Below are positions 23,116 through 34,327 of a stretch of 64,000 nucleotides of DNA, piece by piece (position 1 is the first letter of the stretch; each line of letters opens with the position of its first letter). The position numbers were made by a program, and so were the translations under genes. Origin of the DNA: Lithobates sylvaticus (lineage: Eukaryota > Chordata > Amphibia > Anura > Ranidae). The stretch spans positions 266,998,199-267,062,198 of the forward strand of contig CM053030.1 in assembly GCA_028564925.1 (NCBI GenBank), read 5' to 3'. The notes below the pieces were generated by a model, which ran no database searches, had not been told where the DNA came from, and saw only the letters and a list, made by a program, of their open reading frames with translations.

Positions 23116-25970
23116 CAACCATTTTTTTTCTGTTTACCAGTCTCCAAACTTCCTGTAGGCCACAGAGTAACCTGACTGCATATGAATTGTTGTGTTCCTC
23201 AATGGATTTTAGGAAATACATTTTACAGTACAAAATCAGTTTTTATTAAAGAAAAAAAATGGCAATTGTTTATGATACATAGTGCATTAGCAGGCTAAAT
23301 GTCATTTAATTTGAGTTTATATACTTTAATACCTGGAATTTAATTATTTAGTTTTATTATCACATGCTGTTCCAGACAATATTTAGCACTTGAATATACA
23401 TCTATGTGTATAGTATTTGGCTGCTATTGCTTAATGGATCTTATTGGACAGAAAGTACTGTATAAACCAGAAGTTAGCTGTACTTACCATACATATGAGG
23501 CAATACTTCACATTGTTATTCCTTATTAGTGTTTTAATAGAGCAATATCAGTCAAACTTGCTAATTGTGTTCCTGGACATATTGTAAAACCTGTACTAAG
23601 AGAAACATGTAAGCTGTCATTGTTGACATTGTCTTTAAAAATACCAGTCGCTAATTTAAAAAAAGCATGTGACCAGTGAAGTCAAGACTCTGATGTTCAA
23701 ACCTGTTTCAGGTCAGTGACAGAGAAAGCATTGAAACCTCCAGTATTGTGTTCAGACAATAAGCATTTTTGGAAGTGGTCTGCAATGGCATATTTTTCTC
23801 AGCAAAGAAAACCTGTGCTAGAAGAAAATATTGATTTCTTCTAAAATTGCTAGTTTTTTAGTAGTCATGCTTGTCCAGTGGTTTCAATAGCTTGAGTTTT
23901 TCCAAGAATATGCACACTGTATGGAAATGTGAGGTTTAAACTCCTTACCTGCATATGTACTTCTTCCAAGTCAGTGGCTGAATGTATTCAAGCCACTGGA
24001 TCAACAAAGCAGCCATGAAGCTAGCAGAAGGAAAGGTCGGCTATGGTAGCATGCTCATTTCCACATTTCTTTTAGCATAGTTTTTCTCTGCATGACCTCT
24101 TCCCAGAAATAGCCTCCTGATGTTGAGATTGAACAAACAGCCTCTGGAAAAAATCAAATCAGTTTTGTTTGGCAGCCTAAGTTGCATTGTGCCTCAGTCT
24201 TGGTCAAAACTTTTAGGCATCCATTCATTTACACTCTTTGTAGGCAGATTAAGAGTTTCAATCCCAATTTCCTAAAAATGAGACCAAGTAAGGGTGCAGA
24301 TAGTCCTCATCAGGACCAAGAGGATGAAAGATTCCTAAATTTGACATGACACCCCAGTATTTTCCCATGCCATTGGGAGTTTACAGCATCACACAAACTT
24401 TGCTTAGCCAGATCACCTAATGGGCGAACAGCGATATTTCAGATTAATAACCTTTATTAGCACTGGCGTCTTCCATTATTTAAGTACTTGAAGAATATGT
24501 GAATTGTGTTTGACTACAACATAAAGTATAAGTATGGAGACTTTAGTGCAATAATGCTGGGGTGTCTCCTATCTATTACTAACAATCTTTGCAAAAAAAG
24601 TTTCTACAAACAGAGAAGATGTGTGGCTAATGTATATATATATATATATTTTTACGGATCTGTAAGTGAAAGTCCCAAGCAGTGAGCATTTAATAATCAA
24701 TGGCCTTTGCATGGTCTATGTGAACCATCCCTGGCTTTTTAGATCAATAAATGTCTTTCAGCTCATATATAACACAGTGGTAGAAGTGGTGGTCCAAGGG
24801 TTGTATCCCTCTGTGTATGCAGTCATCATACAACTGCTACTTTTGTCCTGTATCTAATATGGATGAAAAAAGTTAACCATATTCATTTATGATGAAAGCT
24901 TATTCGAATAGCTTGCTCTACGCCCATATGGCCAACTATTCTTTTTTTAATAGTAACTTTATCAGATCATTATGTATAAATAGTCACCTGTTCATCAGAT
25001 ATGGGCAGTATGGCCTTCATGCTGTGACTTTGAGCATAGTTTTAGAGAAATATAATATAAATTCACAGGCAGTAATACTATATGTTACATTGGGTTTTAC
25101 AGATTAAATTATTATTGACATGTTGAATTTGGCTGGAACCTATCTTGTGCAATCACATGCGAGTTTGGCAGATGGGAAGCAGTGTAATATAAAACAGAGC
25201 TGACCAACTGGCAAATGTACAGTATTGGACAGTGCTAATCAAATAATTGTCTCCTACAAATTCCCAATGCTTATTATCAATAAATAAACCTGAAATATAC
25301 ACATTTTCAGGTTAATCGTCTACTTATACTTCTATTCGTTGCAAATACTGTGTGACTCATCAAAGTCACACGCCGAGATTTACCACTAAAATGTCTGAAA
25401 TATTAACTGTAAAGTAATAAAACAAGAGCCACAGGAAAGAACTTGGGCTGCAAAGCACTGGCACTTAGACAGAACGGTTACCTGGAAGACTGATCTTGCT
25501 TTTACAAGTTACTTGTAGTCATAGGTGTGATTTGTTATCCATGGAAGAACAGTAGGAAAACATAAAGGCAACGCAAACCTACAAAGAAATGTGATACCAA
25601 ACACTTCATTCATTTAATTGTAAGTTATAAATCGATTGAACAGTCACTGCAATAGTAAAGCTATAAGCACAGTGCCAAAATATTAAAACACAAAATTAAT
25701 GATAATCGCTTAGAATAAGATTTGAATGCCAGAGCTGGATTTAATCACAAATATATCTTTCTTTCCCATGATATTCTCACTAGATAGGGATGGAGCTATA
25801 TGACTTTAATCGTCGTTACCTCATATAAAGTCCCATCTCTTTTCTGAAAACCTGGATTGGAGATTTGCTTTCAGCATATTAAAATTATACCTGGAACAAA
25901 AGGTTATCTCACAGCAAAACATGGTCAACAGCAATGCTAAAATGCATTAAATTGTTGACCAAATAACTTT
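23116..25970. other. fbxl7 intron 2, repeat-poor stretch
   Basis: No repeat termini recognised except a short TA run at about 24634-24650. Short open frames have no recognisable product. Candidate quiet intron for conservation tests. Confidence 0.4.
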
Positions 25971-25971
25971 A

Positions 25972-26370
25972 AGGCTTGGTTCACACTGTAGCGATGCGGG
26001 AACCTTGCGAATCCAATGCGGATTCCTGCATCGCATACAACTCGCAGGCAGTTCACACTGCCCTATGCAAACTGCTGGGAGTGTCAATAGAAAGTTAATG
26101 ACACCCCCATTTCAGTTTGCATATCGCAGTGTTAACTGTCAATTCGGACAGGAATCGAATTGCATGGTTGTGAACACCCATATGATCCGATTCTGGTGCG
26201 GACCAAAAAAAGGGTCCTGGCGAGTTTGGTCCAAATGCAATGCAAATTCAGCCATACAAGCTGTATGGCTGAATTGGCATTGCACAGACATCGCATGTGA
26301 TTTGCATAGCAGTGCGGTGTGACTCACATGCAATGTCGGACATTGTAACAGTTGGAACCGGCCCTCAAGC
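25972..26370. repeat. Ranid-type repeat, GGTTCACACTG family
   Basis: It starts at AGGCTTGGTTCACACTG and includes self-complementary segments such as TTCAGCCATACAAGCTGTATGGCTGAA at 26250-26276 (only its two halves pair). Repeats beginning with wording like this are very common in ranid DNA. The overlapping frames on both strands are by-products of its low stop density. Confidence 0.55.
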
Positions 26371-26522
26371 CCAACTGAACTTTCAATTTTAAGATTCATG
26401 ATGAGGGACGTACTAATCAAATACTGCATTTTACATACAAAGGTATGCAGCTGTTTTAAAATGGAAAAAAGAGCATTTCTAAGGCCACGTTTGCCCTGCT
26501 TTGTCTGCAGTTTAAATCCCCA

Positions 26523-27016
26523 CTAAAGCGGAACTTCATTTTCTCGATCATCACTGACTATTTTTAATCCTTATGATGCTAGCATTATTAAATTAGATAA
26601 CAAAGTATATCATATTTACATTTGTTAAACTTTTATTTTACATTTCCTCAGTTACTTCCTGCTTTACAATCCTAGGAAAATGATGTCATTCATCCCAGGA
26701 GTCTTCAGGAGGGGAGGAGGGAAGGAGGGGAAGAGAGTTTTTTTCAACTAGGCACAATCCTCCAATTATGCATGCCTGAGCTAAGGACAGATGGATTCCA
26801 GGAAGAAAATGCTACATGAATCATCTGCCCTTGCTTAAGATGGCAACGGGCAAAAATGCTAGGGGGGGGGGGGGGGGGGGGGGGCTTTTTTTAAATGATT
26901 TCTCAGCAAAATAAAGCATGAAGACATTGGTAGATGGGTGAGTTTGCTATTGTATATTAAAAATGATTTCAATAGCATTTTAGTTTTCTGGTGCTCAGAT
27001 GCAGTGTAGTTCAGCT
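26523..27016. mobile_element. TTAA-type non-autonomous element with poly-G tract
   Basis: The right end reads GTAGTTCAGCT then TTAA (27017-27020). On the other strand this is AGCTGAACTAC, which pairs with the left end AGCGGAACTTCA just after a decayed CTAA. A 3' end of the same family is present at 48391-48488. It contains a 23-base G run at 26862-26884, which is liable to sequencing and assembly error. Confidence 0.55.
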
Positions 27017-28735
27017 TTAACCACTTCAGCCCTGGAAGGATTTACCCCCTTCCTGACGGGCCATTTTTTGCGATATGACACTGCGTCACTTTAACCACAT
27101 AAGCCCGGACCATTTTGCTGGCCAAAGACCAGGGTACTTTTTGCGATTCGGGACTGCATCGCTTTAAATAAAAATTGCACGGCTCCCAAACAAAATTGAT
27201 GTTCTTTTTTCCCCACAAATAGAGCTTTCTTTTGGTGGTATTTGATCACCTCTGCGGTTTTTATTCTTTGCGCTATAAACAAAAATAGAGCGACAATTTT
27301 GAAAAAAAAAACATAATTTTTTACTTTTTGCTATAATAAATATGCCCCAAAAGTATAAAAAAATATTTTTTTTCCTCAGTTTAGGCTGATACGTATTCTT
27401 CTACATATTTTTGGTAAAAAAAATTGCAATAAGCGTTTATTAATTGGCTTGCGCAAAAGTTATAGCGTCTACAAAATAGCGGTTAGTTTTATGGCATTTT
27501 TATTAATATTTTTTTTTACTAGTAATAGCGGCGATCTGCGATTTTTATCGTGACTGCGACATTATGGCGGACACATCGAAAAATGTTGACATATTTTTGG
27601 AACCATTGTCATTTTTACAGCGATCAGTGCTATAAAATTGCATTGATTACTGTAAAAATGACACTGGCAGTGAAGGGGTTAACCACTAGGGGGCTAGTAA
27701 AGGGTTAAGTGTGTCCTGGGGAGTGTTTCTAACTATTAGGGGGCATGGCTATGAAAGACACTTCACTGATCATAGCTCCCGATCACAGGGAGCTATGATC
27801 AGTGACAGTGTCACTAGGCAGAATGGGGAGATGCTTGTTTACATTAGCATCTCCCCGTTCTTCAGCTCCATGAGACGATCGTGGATATCCCCGCGGCGAT
27901 TGAGTCTGCGAGACCCGCAATCCGACTCATGGAGCTCCCGGCAGGGTTGCGCGCACCGCCGCTGGTGCGCACGTGACCACGTGGAGGCAAATTCAAAGGA
28001 ATGTACCTGTACACCCATTTGCCCAGCCGTGCCATTCTGCCGACCTATCTGTACATGCGGCGGTCGGCAAGTGGTTAACTGAAAATTGCACAGTCGTGCA
28101 ATGTTATATCCAAATAAAATGAATGTCCTTCTTTTCCCACAAATAGAGCTTTCTTTTGGTGGTATTCAATCACCTCTGCGTTTTTAATTTTTTGCGCTAC
28201 AAACAAAAAAAGCCAGAAAATTTTGAAAAAAATACTTTTTTTAACTTTTTGCTAAAATAAATATCAACATTTTTTTTTAAAACACATTTCTTTATCAGTT
28301 TAGGCCAATATGTATTCTACATATTTTTGGTAAAAAAATCACAATAAGCCTATATTGATTGGTTTACGCAAAAGTTATAAGTCTACAAAATAGGGAATAG
28401 ATTTATGGCATTTTTTTTTACTAGTAATGGCGGCGATCAGTGATTTTTATTGGGACTGTGACATTGCGGCGGACAAATCAGACAATTTTGACACTTTTTT
28501 GGGACCATTGACATTTATACAGCGATCAGTGCTATAAAAATGCACTGATTACTGTGTAAATGCCATTGGCAGGGAAGGGATTAACACTAGGGGGTGAGCA
28601 AAGGGTTAAATGTGTTTCTAACTGTAAGGGGATAGGACTGACTAGAGGAGGAGCCAGATCGTTGTTCCTCTCGTGCCCGCGATGCGCGCCTGCTACAGCT
28701 CTTTAAGGAGCCGCCATATCTTTTGTTTTTGACCT
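27017..28735 (+). mobile_element. CCACTT-family element, copy A, split by copy B
   Basis: Copy A starts at TTAA 27017-27020 with CCACTTCAGCCC, runs to 27094, is interrupted, and resumes at 28079 with CTGAAAATTGCACAGTCGTG, followed by the usual family order (GAGCTTTCTTTTGGTGG, TTTTTGCTAAAATAAATAT, GGCGGCGATCAG). Comparison with the uninterrupted copy at 15930 shows the two parts join collinearly. Its right end is missing after about 28735. Confidence 0.8.
27091..28078 (+). mobile_element. CCACTT-family element, copy B, inserted into copy A
   Basis: TTAA at 27091-27094 and 28075-28078 bounds a 980-bp element that starts CCACATAAGCCCGG and ends GGTCGGCAAGTGG. It lies inside copy A. Removing it with one TTAA restores the sequence seen in related copies, so the TTAA is a true target duplication. 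Inside, the family order is complete, and the 3' part contains inverted pairs such as CATAGCTCCC/GGGAGCTATG. Confidence 0.88.
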
Positions 28736-28800
28736 TTCATTATACCTCTGGCAACATGACTAAATGTCTTGTAGATCTATACCACTCTGACATATATATA

Positions 28801-30039
28801 TTAACCACTTGACCACTGGGCAGTTAAACCCCCTTCCTAACCAGACCAATTTTCAGCTTTCGGTGCTCTCACATTTTGAATGACAATTACTCAGTCATGC
28901 AACACTGTACCCAAATTAATTCTGTGTCCTTTTTTTCACACGAATACAGCTTTCTTTTGGTGGTATTTGATCACCGCTGGTTTTTTTATTTTTTGCGCTA
29001 TAAATCAAAAAATACTGAAAATTTGGTATAAAAAAAAAAAAAAATAATTATTTGTTTCTATTAAAAATTATTGCAGAGTATTGGCAGAGTATTGGCAGAG
29101 TATTGGCAGAGTATTGGCGAGTATTGGCAGAGTATTGGCGAGTATTGGCAGATTATTGGCAAGTATTGGCAGAGTATTGGCAAGTATTGGCAGAGTATTG
29201 CAGTGTTGCACAGTATTGGTAGAGTATTGCACAGTGGTTGCAGAGTATTGCACAGTGGTTGCAGAGCATTGCACAGTGGTGGCAGAGTATTGCACAGTGG
29301 TTGCAGAGTATTGCACAGCGGTTGCAGAGCATTGCACAGTGGTGGCAGAGTATTGCACAGTGGTGGCAGAGTATTGCACAGTGGTTGCAGAGCATTGCAC
29401 AGTGGTTGCAGAGCATTGCACAGTGGTGGCAGAGTATTGCACAGTTATGGCAGAGTATTGCACAGTGGTGGCAGAGCAATGCACAGTGGTTGCAGAGCAT
29501 TGCACAGTGGTTGCAGAGCATTGCAGTGGTTGCAGAGTATTGCACAGTGGTTGCAGAGTATTGCACAGTGGTTGCAGAGCATTGCACAGTGGTTGCAGAG
29601 CATTGCACAGTGGTTGCAGAGTATTGCACAGTGGTGGCAGTGTATTGCAGGCACTGACCAGCGCTGTGGGCACTACACATCCAGCCCACAGCGCTGGTCC
29701 CGTCTCTCCCCCTTTCCACTTCTCCCCTCACTGTACCAGTCGGTACAGAGAGGGGAGGGAGGAACCGGCGTCATGACCTGATGCCGGTTTGTGTACATGT
29801 GATCGCTCCGTCATTTGACAGAGCGATCACTTGGTAAGCGGCCGCTATCAGCGGCTGTTTACCGTGATCCGTGATGCGCCGGGTCCTCGGGACCCGGCGG
29901 TCACGGATGTTCCCGAGTGCGCGCCCCAGGGGGCGCGCGGGAGCAAGTTTCTGGGAGGACGTCCGTAGGACGTCCACTTAGAATAAGCCGACCGCGCTGT
30001 AGACGTCTTTCAAATATAGCGCGGTCGGCATGTGGTTAA
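28801..30039 (+). mobile_element. CCACTT-family element, copy C, carrying a minisatellite
   Basis: TTAA lies at 28801-28804 and 30036-30039, with inner ends CCACTTGACC and, on the other strand, CCACATGCCG. The 5' part is typical (GCTTTCTTTTGGTGG, TTTTTGCGCTATAAATCAAA). The middle is replaced or expanded by a minisatellite at 29071-29652. The 3' part is CpG-rich with inverted pairs such as GATCGCTCCGTCA/TGACAGAGCGATC. Confidence 0.8.
29071..29652. repeat. 21-bp minisatellite (with an 11-12-bp start)
   Basis: The array begins with units of GAGTATTGGCA and from about 29210 changes to a 21-bp unit, TTGCAGAGTATTGCACAGTGG, with variants at GTAT/GCAT and GGTT/GGTG; roughly twenty units. Because 21 is a multiple of three, any frame lacking a stop in one unit stays open, so long frames occur in several registers on both strands with 7-residue periodicity (LQSIAQW and others). 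These are not genes. Confidence 0.95.
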
Positions 30040-30367
30040 ATAGCTCAGCACTCTCTTGCAGTCTCCTATTTATCACAAAAAAAATGTAATACTTTTTGCA
30101 CAAAGTCTCAAGTGCAACAATTGCTTTCAGTGGCTACAGTACACATACTCTCTAGTTCTTTATGAAAATGTATGTAAACCCAAAACCCAGAATAAGAAGC
30201 TTTGCAAAATTTTTAGGATGTAGCCCCTGTCAAAGGTTAGGCTAAATTTAAGTATTTTGGCATCACTGTACTAAGTGGAAGAGAAATTATCAGTTTTTTT
30301 AGTCTGGTCAGGGTTTCTATAAGGTCAGTGGTTGATCCATAAAATAGAAAAGGAGGATTGACCACTG
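30040..30367. other. Intron 2, no recognisable feature
   Basis: AT-rich sequence between copy C and the Tc1-like element. The pair GGTCAGTGGTTGATCC and GGATTGACCACTGAC at 30325-30370 forms an inverted repeat close to the transposon's left end. Confidence 0.45.
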
Positions 30368-31787
30368 ACTTATAAATGCTCGAAAAAACTGAACACTTTT
30401 TAATCAGAGTATAGCTCTAAGTCAATTAAATGATCTGGTCAGTTAAGTAGCAGAGGGGGTTGTTAATCAGATTCAGCTGCTTCAGTGTTAATGAAATTAA
30501 CAGGTGCACTAGATGGGCAACAATGAGACAACCTCAAAAACAGGAATGGTTTTACAGGTGGAGGCTGCTGAATTTAATTTTTCCTACTCATTTTTTCTGA
30601 CTGTTTTTCACTAGTTTTGCATTTGGCTAGGATCAGTGTCACTACTGGTAGCATGAGGCGATACCTGGACCCTATAGCGGTTGCACAGGCAGTTCAACTC
30701 CTCCAGGATGGCACATCAATACGTGCCATTGCTAGAAGGTTTGCTGTGTCTCCCAGCACCGTCTCAAAAGCATGGAGGAGATTCCAGGAGACAGGAGGTT
30801 ACTCTAGGTGAGCAGGATAGGGCTGTAGAAGGTCCTTAACCCATCAGCAGGGCCTGTATCTGATCCTTTGTGCAAGGAGGAACAGAATGAGCACTGCCAG
30901 AGCCCTACAAAATTACCTCCAGCAGGCCACTGATGTGAATGTCTCTGATCAAACAATCAGCAACAGACTTAATGAAGGTGGCCTGAGGGCCTGATGTCCT
31001 CTATTGGGCCCTGTGCTCACTGCCTGGCACCGTAGAGCTTGATTGGCATTTGCCTTGATCACCAGAATTGGCAGGTCCTCTACTGGTGCCCTGTGCTTTT
31101 CACGGATGAGAGCAGGTTCCCCCTGAGCAGGTGGCAGACGTGAAAGGGTCTGAAGAAGCCGTGGAGAGTGTTATGCTGCCTCTAACATCGTTCAGCATGA
31201 CTGGTTTGGTGGTGGGTCAATGATGGTCTAGAAATCATATCCATGGAGGGACACACAGACCTCTACAAGCTAGACAATGGCACCCATACTGCCATTAGGT
31301 ATCAGGATAAAATCCTTGGACCCATTGTCAAACCCTACGCTGGTGCAGTGGGTCCTGGGTTCCTACTGGTGCACGACAATGCCCAGACTCCTGTGGCAAG
31401 AGTATACAGCCAGTTCCTGGAGGATGAAGGAATTGAAACCATTGAATGGCCCACACACTCACCTGACCTAAATCCAATAGAACCCCTCTGGGACATTATG
31501 TGTAGGTCCATTCGACGCAGCCAGGTTGCACCTCAGTCTGTTCAGGAGCTTAGTGATGCGCTGGTCCAGATCTGGGAGGAAATACCCCAGGACACCACCC
31601 ATCGTCTCATTAGGAACATTCCCTGACATTGTCAGGAATGCATACAAGCTCATGGAGGCCATACAAATTACTGAGTACCATTTTGAGTTGCTGCAATTAA
31701 ATTTTAGCAAAATGGACTAGCTGTTGCATAATGTTTTCACTTAGATTTTTGGGGTGTCTTTGAATTCAACCCTCTGTAGGTTGAATT
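30368..31787 (+). mobile_element. Decayed Tc1-like transposon, DD34E transposase
   Basis: The left end reads ATGCTCGAAAAAACTGAACA. The transposase starts near 30653 with MRRYLDPIA and a helix-turn-helix segment (IRAIARRFAVSPSTVSKAW) of the paired-like DNA-binding domain. The first catalytic Asp lies in FTDESRF at about 31098. The second is in LVHDNA and the Glu in SPDLNPIE, with 34 residues between them. A stop at 30809 (TGA where relatives have AGA) ends the first frame, several stops and shifts follow in the middle, and the last part (31243-31626) is open but ends early at TGA where relatives have CGA, a CpG change. The right terminal repeat is missing after AGGTTGAATTTTT. The family is very similar across fish, frogs and lampreys, which suggests horizontal spread. 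It is dead here. Confidence 0.92.
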
Positions 31788-32767
31788 TTTGAGGGCGTTT
31801 CAATTGTCCTGGTGCTCCAGGGCCTTCAAAATTTGTGATAGGTTGTCAGGAAATTTATATGTGTAATTTATGTCCCTAGAATGCCTGACGGTGCTCCCTG
31901 CATGTTTGGCCTCTGTATGTAGCCAGGCTGTGTAAAAGTCTCACATATGTGGTATCGCCATGCTCAGGAGGAATAGCAAAATTTCTTTTGGGGTGTAATT
32001 GTAAGTATGCATATGCCATGTCAGAGAAATAACCTGTTAATATGACATTTTTGTAAATAAAAAAAATCTTCATTTTGCAAAGATATGTGGGGAAAAATTG
32101 TATGTGAAAAAACTCACCATTCCTCTTCCTAAATACCTTGGAATATCCAAAAAGGGGTCATTTGAGGGTTATTTGTACTTTCACTTTCACACAGACCAAA
32201 TAACATACACTGATTTGGGGTTATTTTTACCAAAGATTTGTAGCAGTATACATTTTGGCAAAAATCTATGAAGAAAAATTACTAATTTGCTAAATTTTAT
32301 AACAGAAACAAAGAAAATTAATTATTAGTCTTTTTTTATTTATAGCGCAAAAAATAAAAAAACCCAGTGGTGATTAAATACCACCAAAAGAAATTTGTAT
32401 GAAAAAAAGGACAAAAAATTCATATGGGTACAGTGTTGCATGACTGAGTAATTGTCATTCAAAGTGTGACAGCACTGAACGCTGAAAATTGGCCTGGTTA
32501 GGAAGGGGGTTTAAACAGAAAGTAAAGTCTTTCTCTTTATTGTACTTCGAGGTAAGCCTATATTAAGGCTTACCTTGAGGTACTGTAAATAGCTCCTAAA
32601 ATTTGCAGTGTTTAGGAGATATTTACTATATACGCTGCTGCCGACATCATCGATGCATACTAGCTGATTATGCCTTTGTCTTTCAGGGGGTTTTTTTTGG
32701 AGAGGGGGGGGGGGGGGGGGGTTGGAGGTTTACAACCTCGTTAAGTACCCAGTGGGGAAGTGGTTAA
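31788..32767 (-). mobile_element. CCACTT-family element, copy D (reverse)
   Basis: Its outer end is at the right: AAGTGG then TTAA at 32764-32767. Reading on the minus strand, the family order appears (GGCCAATTTTCAGC, TTTGGTGGTATTTAATC, TTTTTGCGCTATAAA), then a longer variant part with ATGGCATATGC and TGGCGATACCACATATG. A further repeat (CTCCTAAAATTTGC with inverted partner CAGTGTTTAGGAG) and an 18-base G run at 32704 interrupt it. The left end is lost at the junction with the Tc1-like element. Confidence 0.7.
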
Positions 32768-33780
32768 AGTGAAAAATATGTCTGATGCTAGGTGTGCTTA
32801 ATGTGTGATGCTAGGTGTGCTTTACAATAAAGGGACAGCAAGAATCTGCCAACATGCCAGTATTTGAGAAAGCAATTTTAGGCCCAATTCACACTGCGCA
32901 TTTAGGCCTGGTGCATGGGACTCTAGTGTTTAGACACAACTGCTGTCAGTCTCTCATAGAGTTTGCCAGGCTGCTGGCAAAGGGGCTGTATGACATACCG
33001 TACGTGTGCCCTTCACCCACAGCTAAACGTCAGTGCCCCATGCACTGGGGATAACTATCCCCAGTGCATGGGGCCTAAGAGGTTGTTTCTACTTTCTACA
33101 TGTTTTCATAATGCGGGTGATTGCTTTACACACCAGTAATAATGTATACTACTTTTAATTATTCTTGCTTCATACCACTCTCGATTTAAAGACCCAATTA
33201 AGATAAAGCATCTGGAATGCATTGTTTAGTACAATGATTTTTACTAATGTTTCATTACCCTGAGTTGTATTGCTTCATCAGAAAGAATTTGCATCTGTCA
33301 ACTATGTGTCTACTCCAATTATTTTAATCACGTTATTACTTCTTGTAAATCCCTTGACATCTAGCATCTTAGTCATCTACATTTTTTTTTTCAGTATCTG
33401 AACCCTAGCCAGTCACTGGAACTAAACATTCTACCAGATGGCGTCTTTTTTTTTCTTTTTTCTTTTTTACAGGGTTTTCAATGTAGATATTTTCTTTAGT
33501 CCTTAGGAAGAAGAGATGGATTTTAAAACTTGCTCAGTAATGTAAGAAAGTAGCACAGAGCTAACACCTTATCCATATACTTCATAAACCTACAGCTTTT
33601 TTACTGTGATGTTTACCACCTAATATCATCCATGGAACAATGTGTTAAACTTGATGCTTTAAAGCAGTGTCCTGTAATGCTGCAGAATGGAAAAGTGGTT
33701 AATGGGGTTACTTAATAAGGAAGTGCAAGTCACATTTTGGTTAACTGTAACTGTACTTGCACAATTATTGCATTTTTTCT
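32768..33780. other. Intron 2 with short repeats
   Basis: A tandem pair of GATGCTAGGTGTGCTT occurs at about 32785-32822. A TTTAGGCCCAATTCACACTGCG segment at about 32879-32900 looks like a ranid repeat end (quoted in part: GGCCCAATTCACACTG) and closes at the palindrome near 33074. The remainder is plain AT-rich DNA. Confidence 0.45.
33035..33074. repeat. Perfect 19-bp palindrome with 2-base loop
   Basis: The left arm GCCCCATGCACTGGGGATA (33035-33053) is followed by AC and the exact complement TATCCCCAGTGCATGGGGC (33056-33074). It probably forms the end of the repeat that starts near 32880 and would extrude easily as a cruciform. Confidence 0.9.
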
Positions 33781-34160
33781 TATTAACCTGTTGCCACCGA
33801 TGTAACACATATGTGCCTCAGCAAAAAGGGTGCGCTTTAATGGGAACTTGTTGAACATATGCATTCATGAGCAGCAAACGGTTTCTGTGCATTAACTGTC
33901 TGCTCCCAGCACAGTGACAGAACTGTTAAAGATGGCTTTGAGTTTCTATAATGATTGGGAGCTGGCAAGACGGGTTTCCAATCATGTGACCACTATGGTT
34001 ACAAGATCAGGCAAACACTCTGATCCCTGGGCAGTTAAAGGGATGTCAGATCTGGATGGGAAGGGTTTAAAACAATTTTTTGAAGTGATTATTGATCAGT
34101 GATCATTATTATTAGCCTGGTTTTACTAAATGCCCTAAATGGTCCAATATTCCTCAATGT
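33781..34160. repeat. Possible truncated TTAA-type element
   Basis: It begins TTAACCTGTTGCCACC, the form of a TTAA-type left end, and holds ACATATGTGCCTC. No matching right end was found. It could be a fragment or chance. Confidence 0.3.
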
Positions 34161-34163
34161 TCG

Positions 34164-34327
34164 CTCTAAATCAGGGGTCTCAAACTTGCAGCCCTCCAGC
34201 TGTTGCGAAACTACAAGTCCCACGCCTCTGCCTGTGGGAGTCATGCTTGTAACGTTCAGCCTTGCAATGCCTCATGGGACTTGTAGTTTTGCAACAGCTG
34301 CACCAGTTTGAGACCCCTGCTCTAAAT
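34164..34327. mobile_element. hAT MITE with 8-bp target duplication
   Basis: The 148-bp element (34172-34319) starts CAGGGGTCTCAAACTTG and ends CAGTTTGAGACCCCTG. It is flanked by exact copies of CTCTAAAT at 34164-34171 and 34320-34327. Arms also pair internally (GCAGCTGTTGC-type and AACTACAAGTCCCA/TGGGACTTGTAGTTT), giving a near-full hairpin. hAT superfamily by 8-bp duplication and CAG/CTG ends. Confidence 0.93.

Noticed and set aside
29068-29781. Open frames of 139-236 codons on both strands with 7-residue repeats
   Set aside because: They follow from a 21-bp minisatellite whose unit lacks stops in several registers; no splice or start context.
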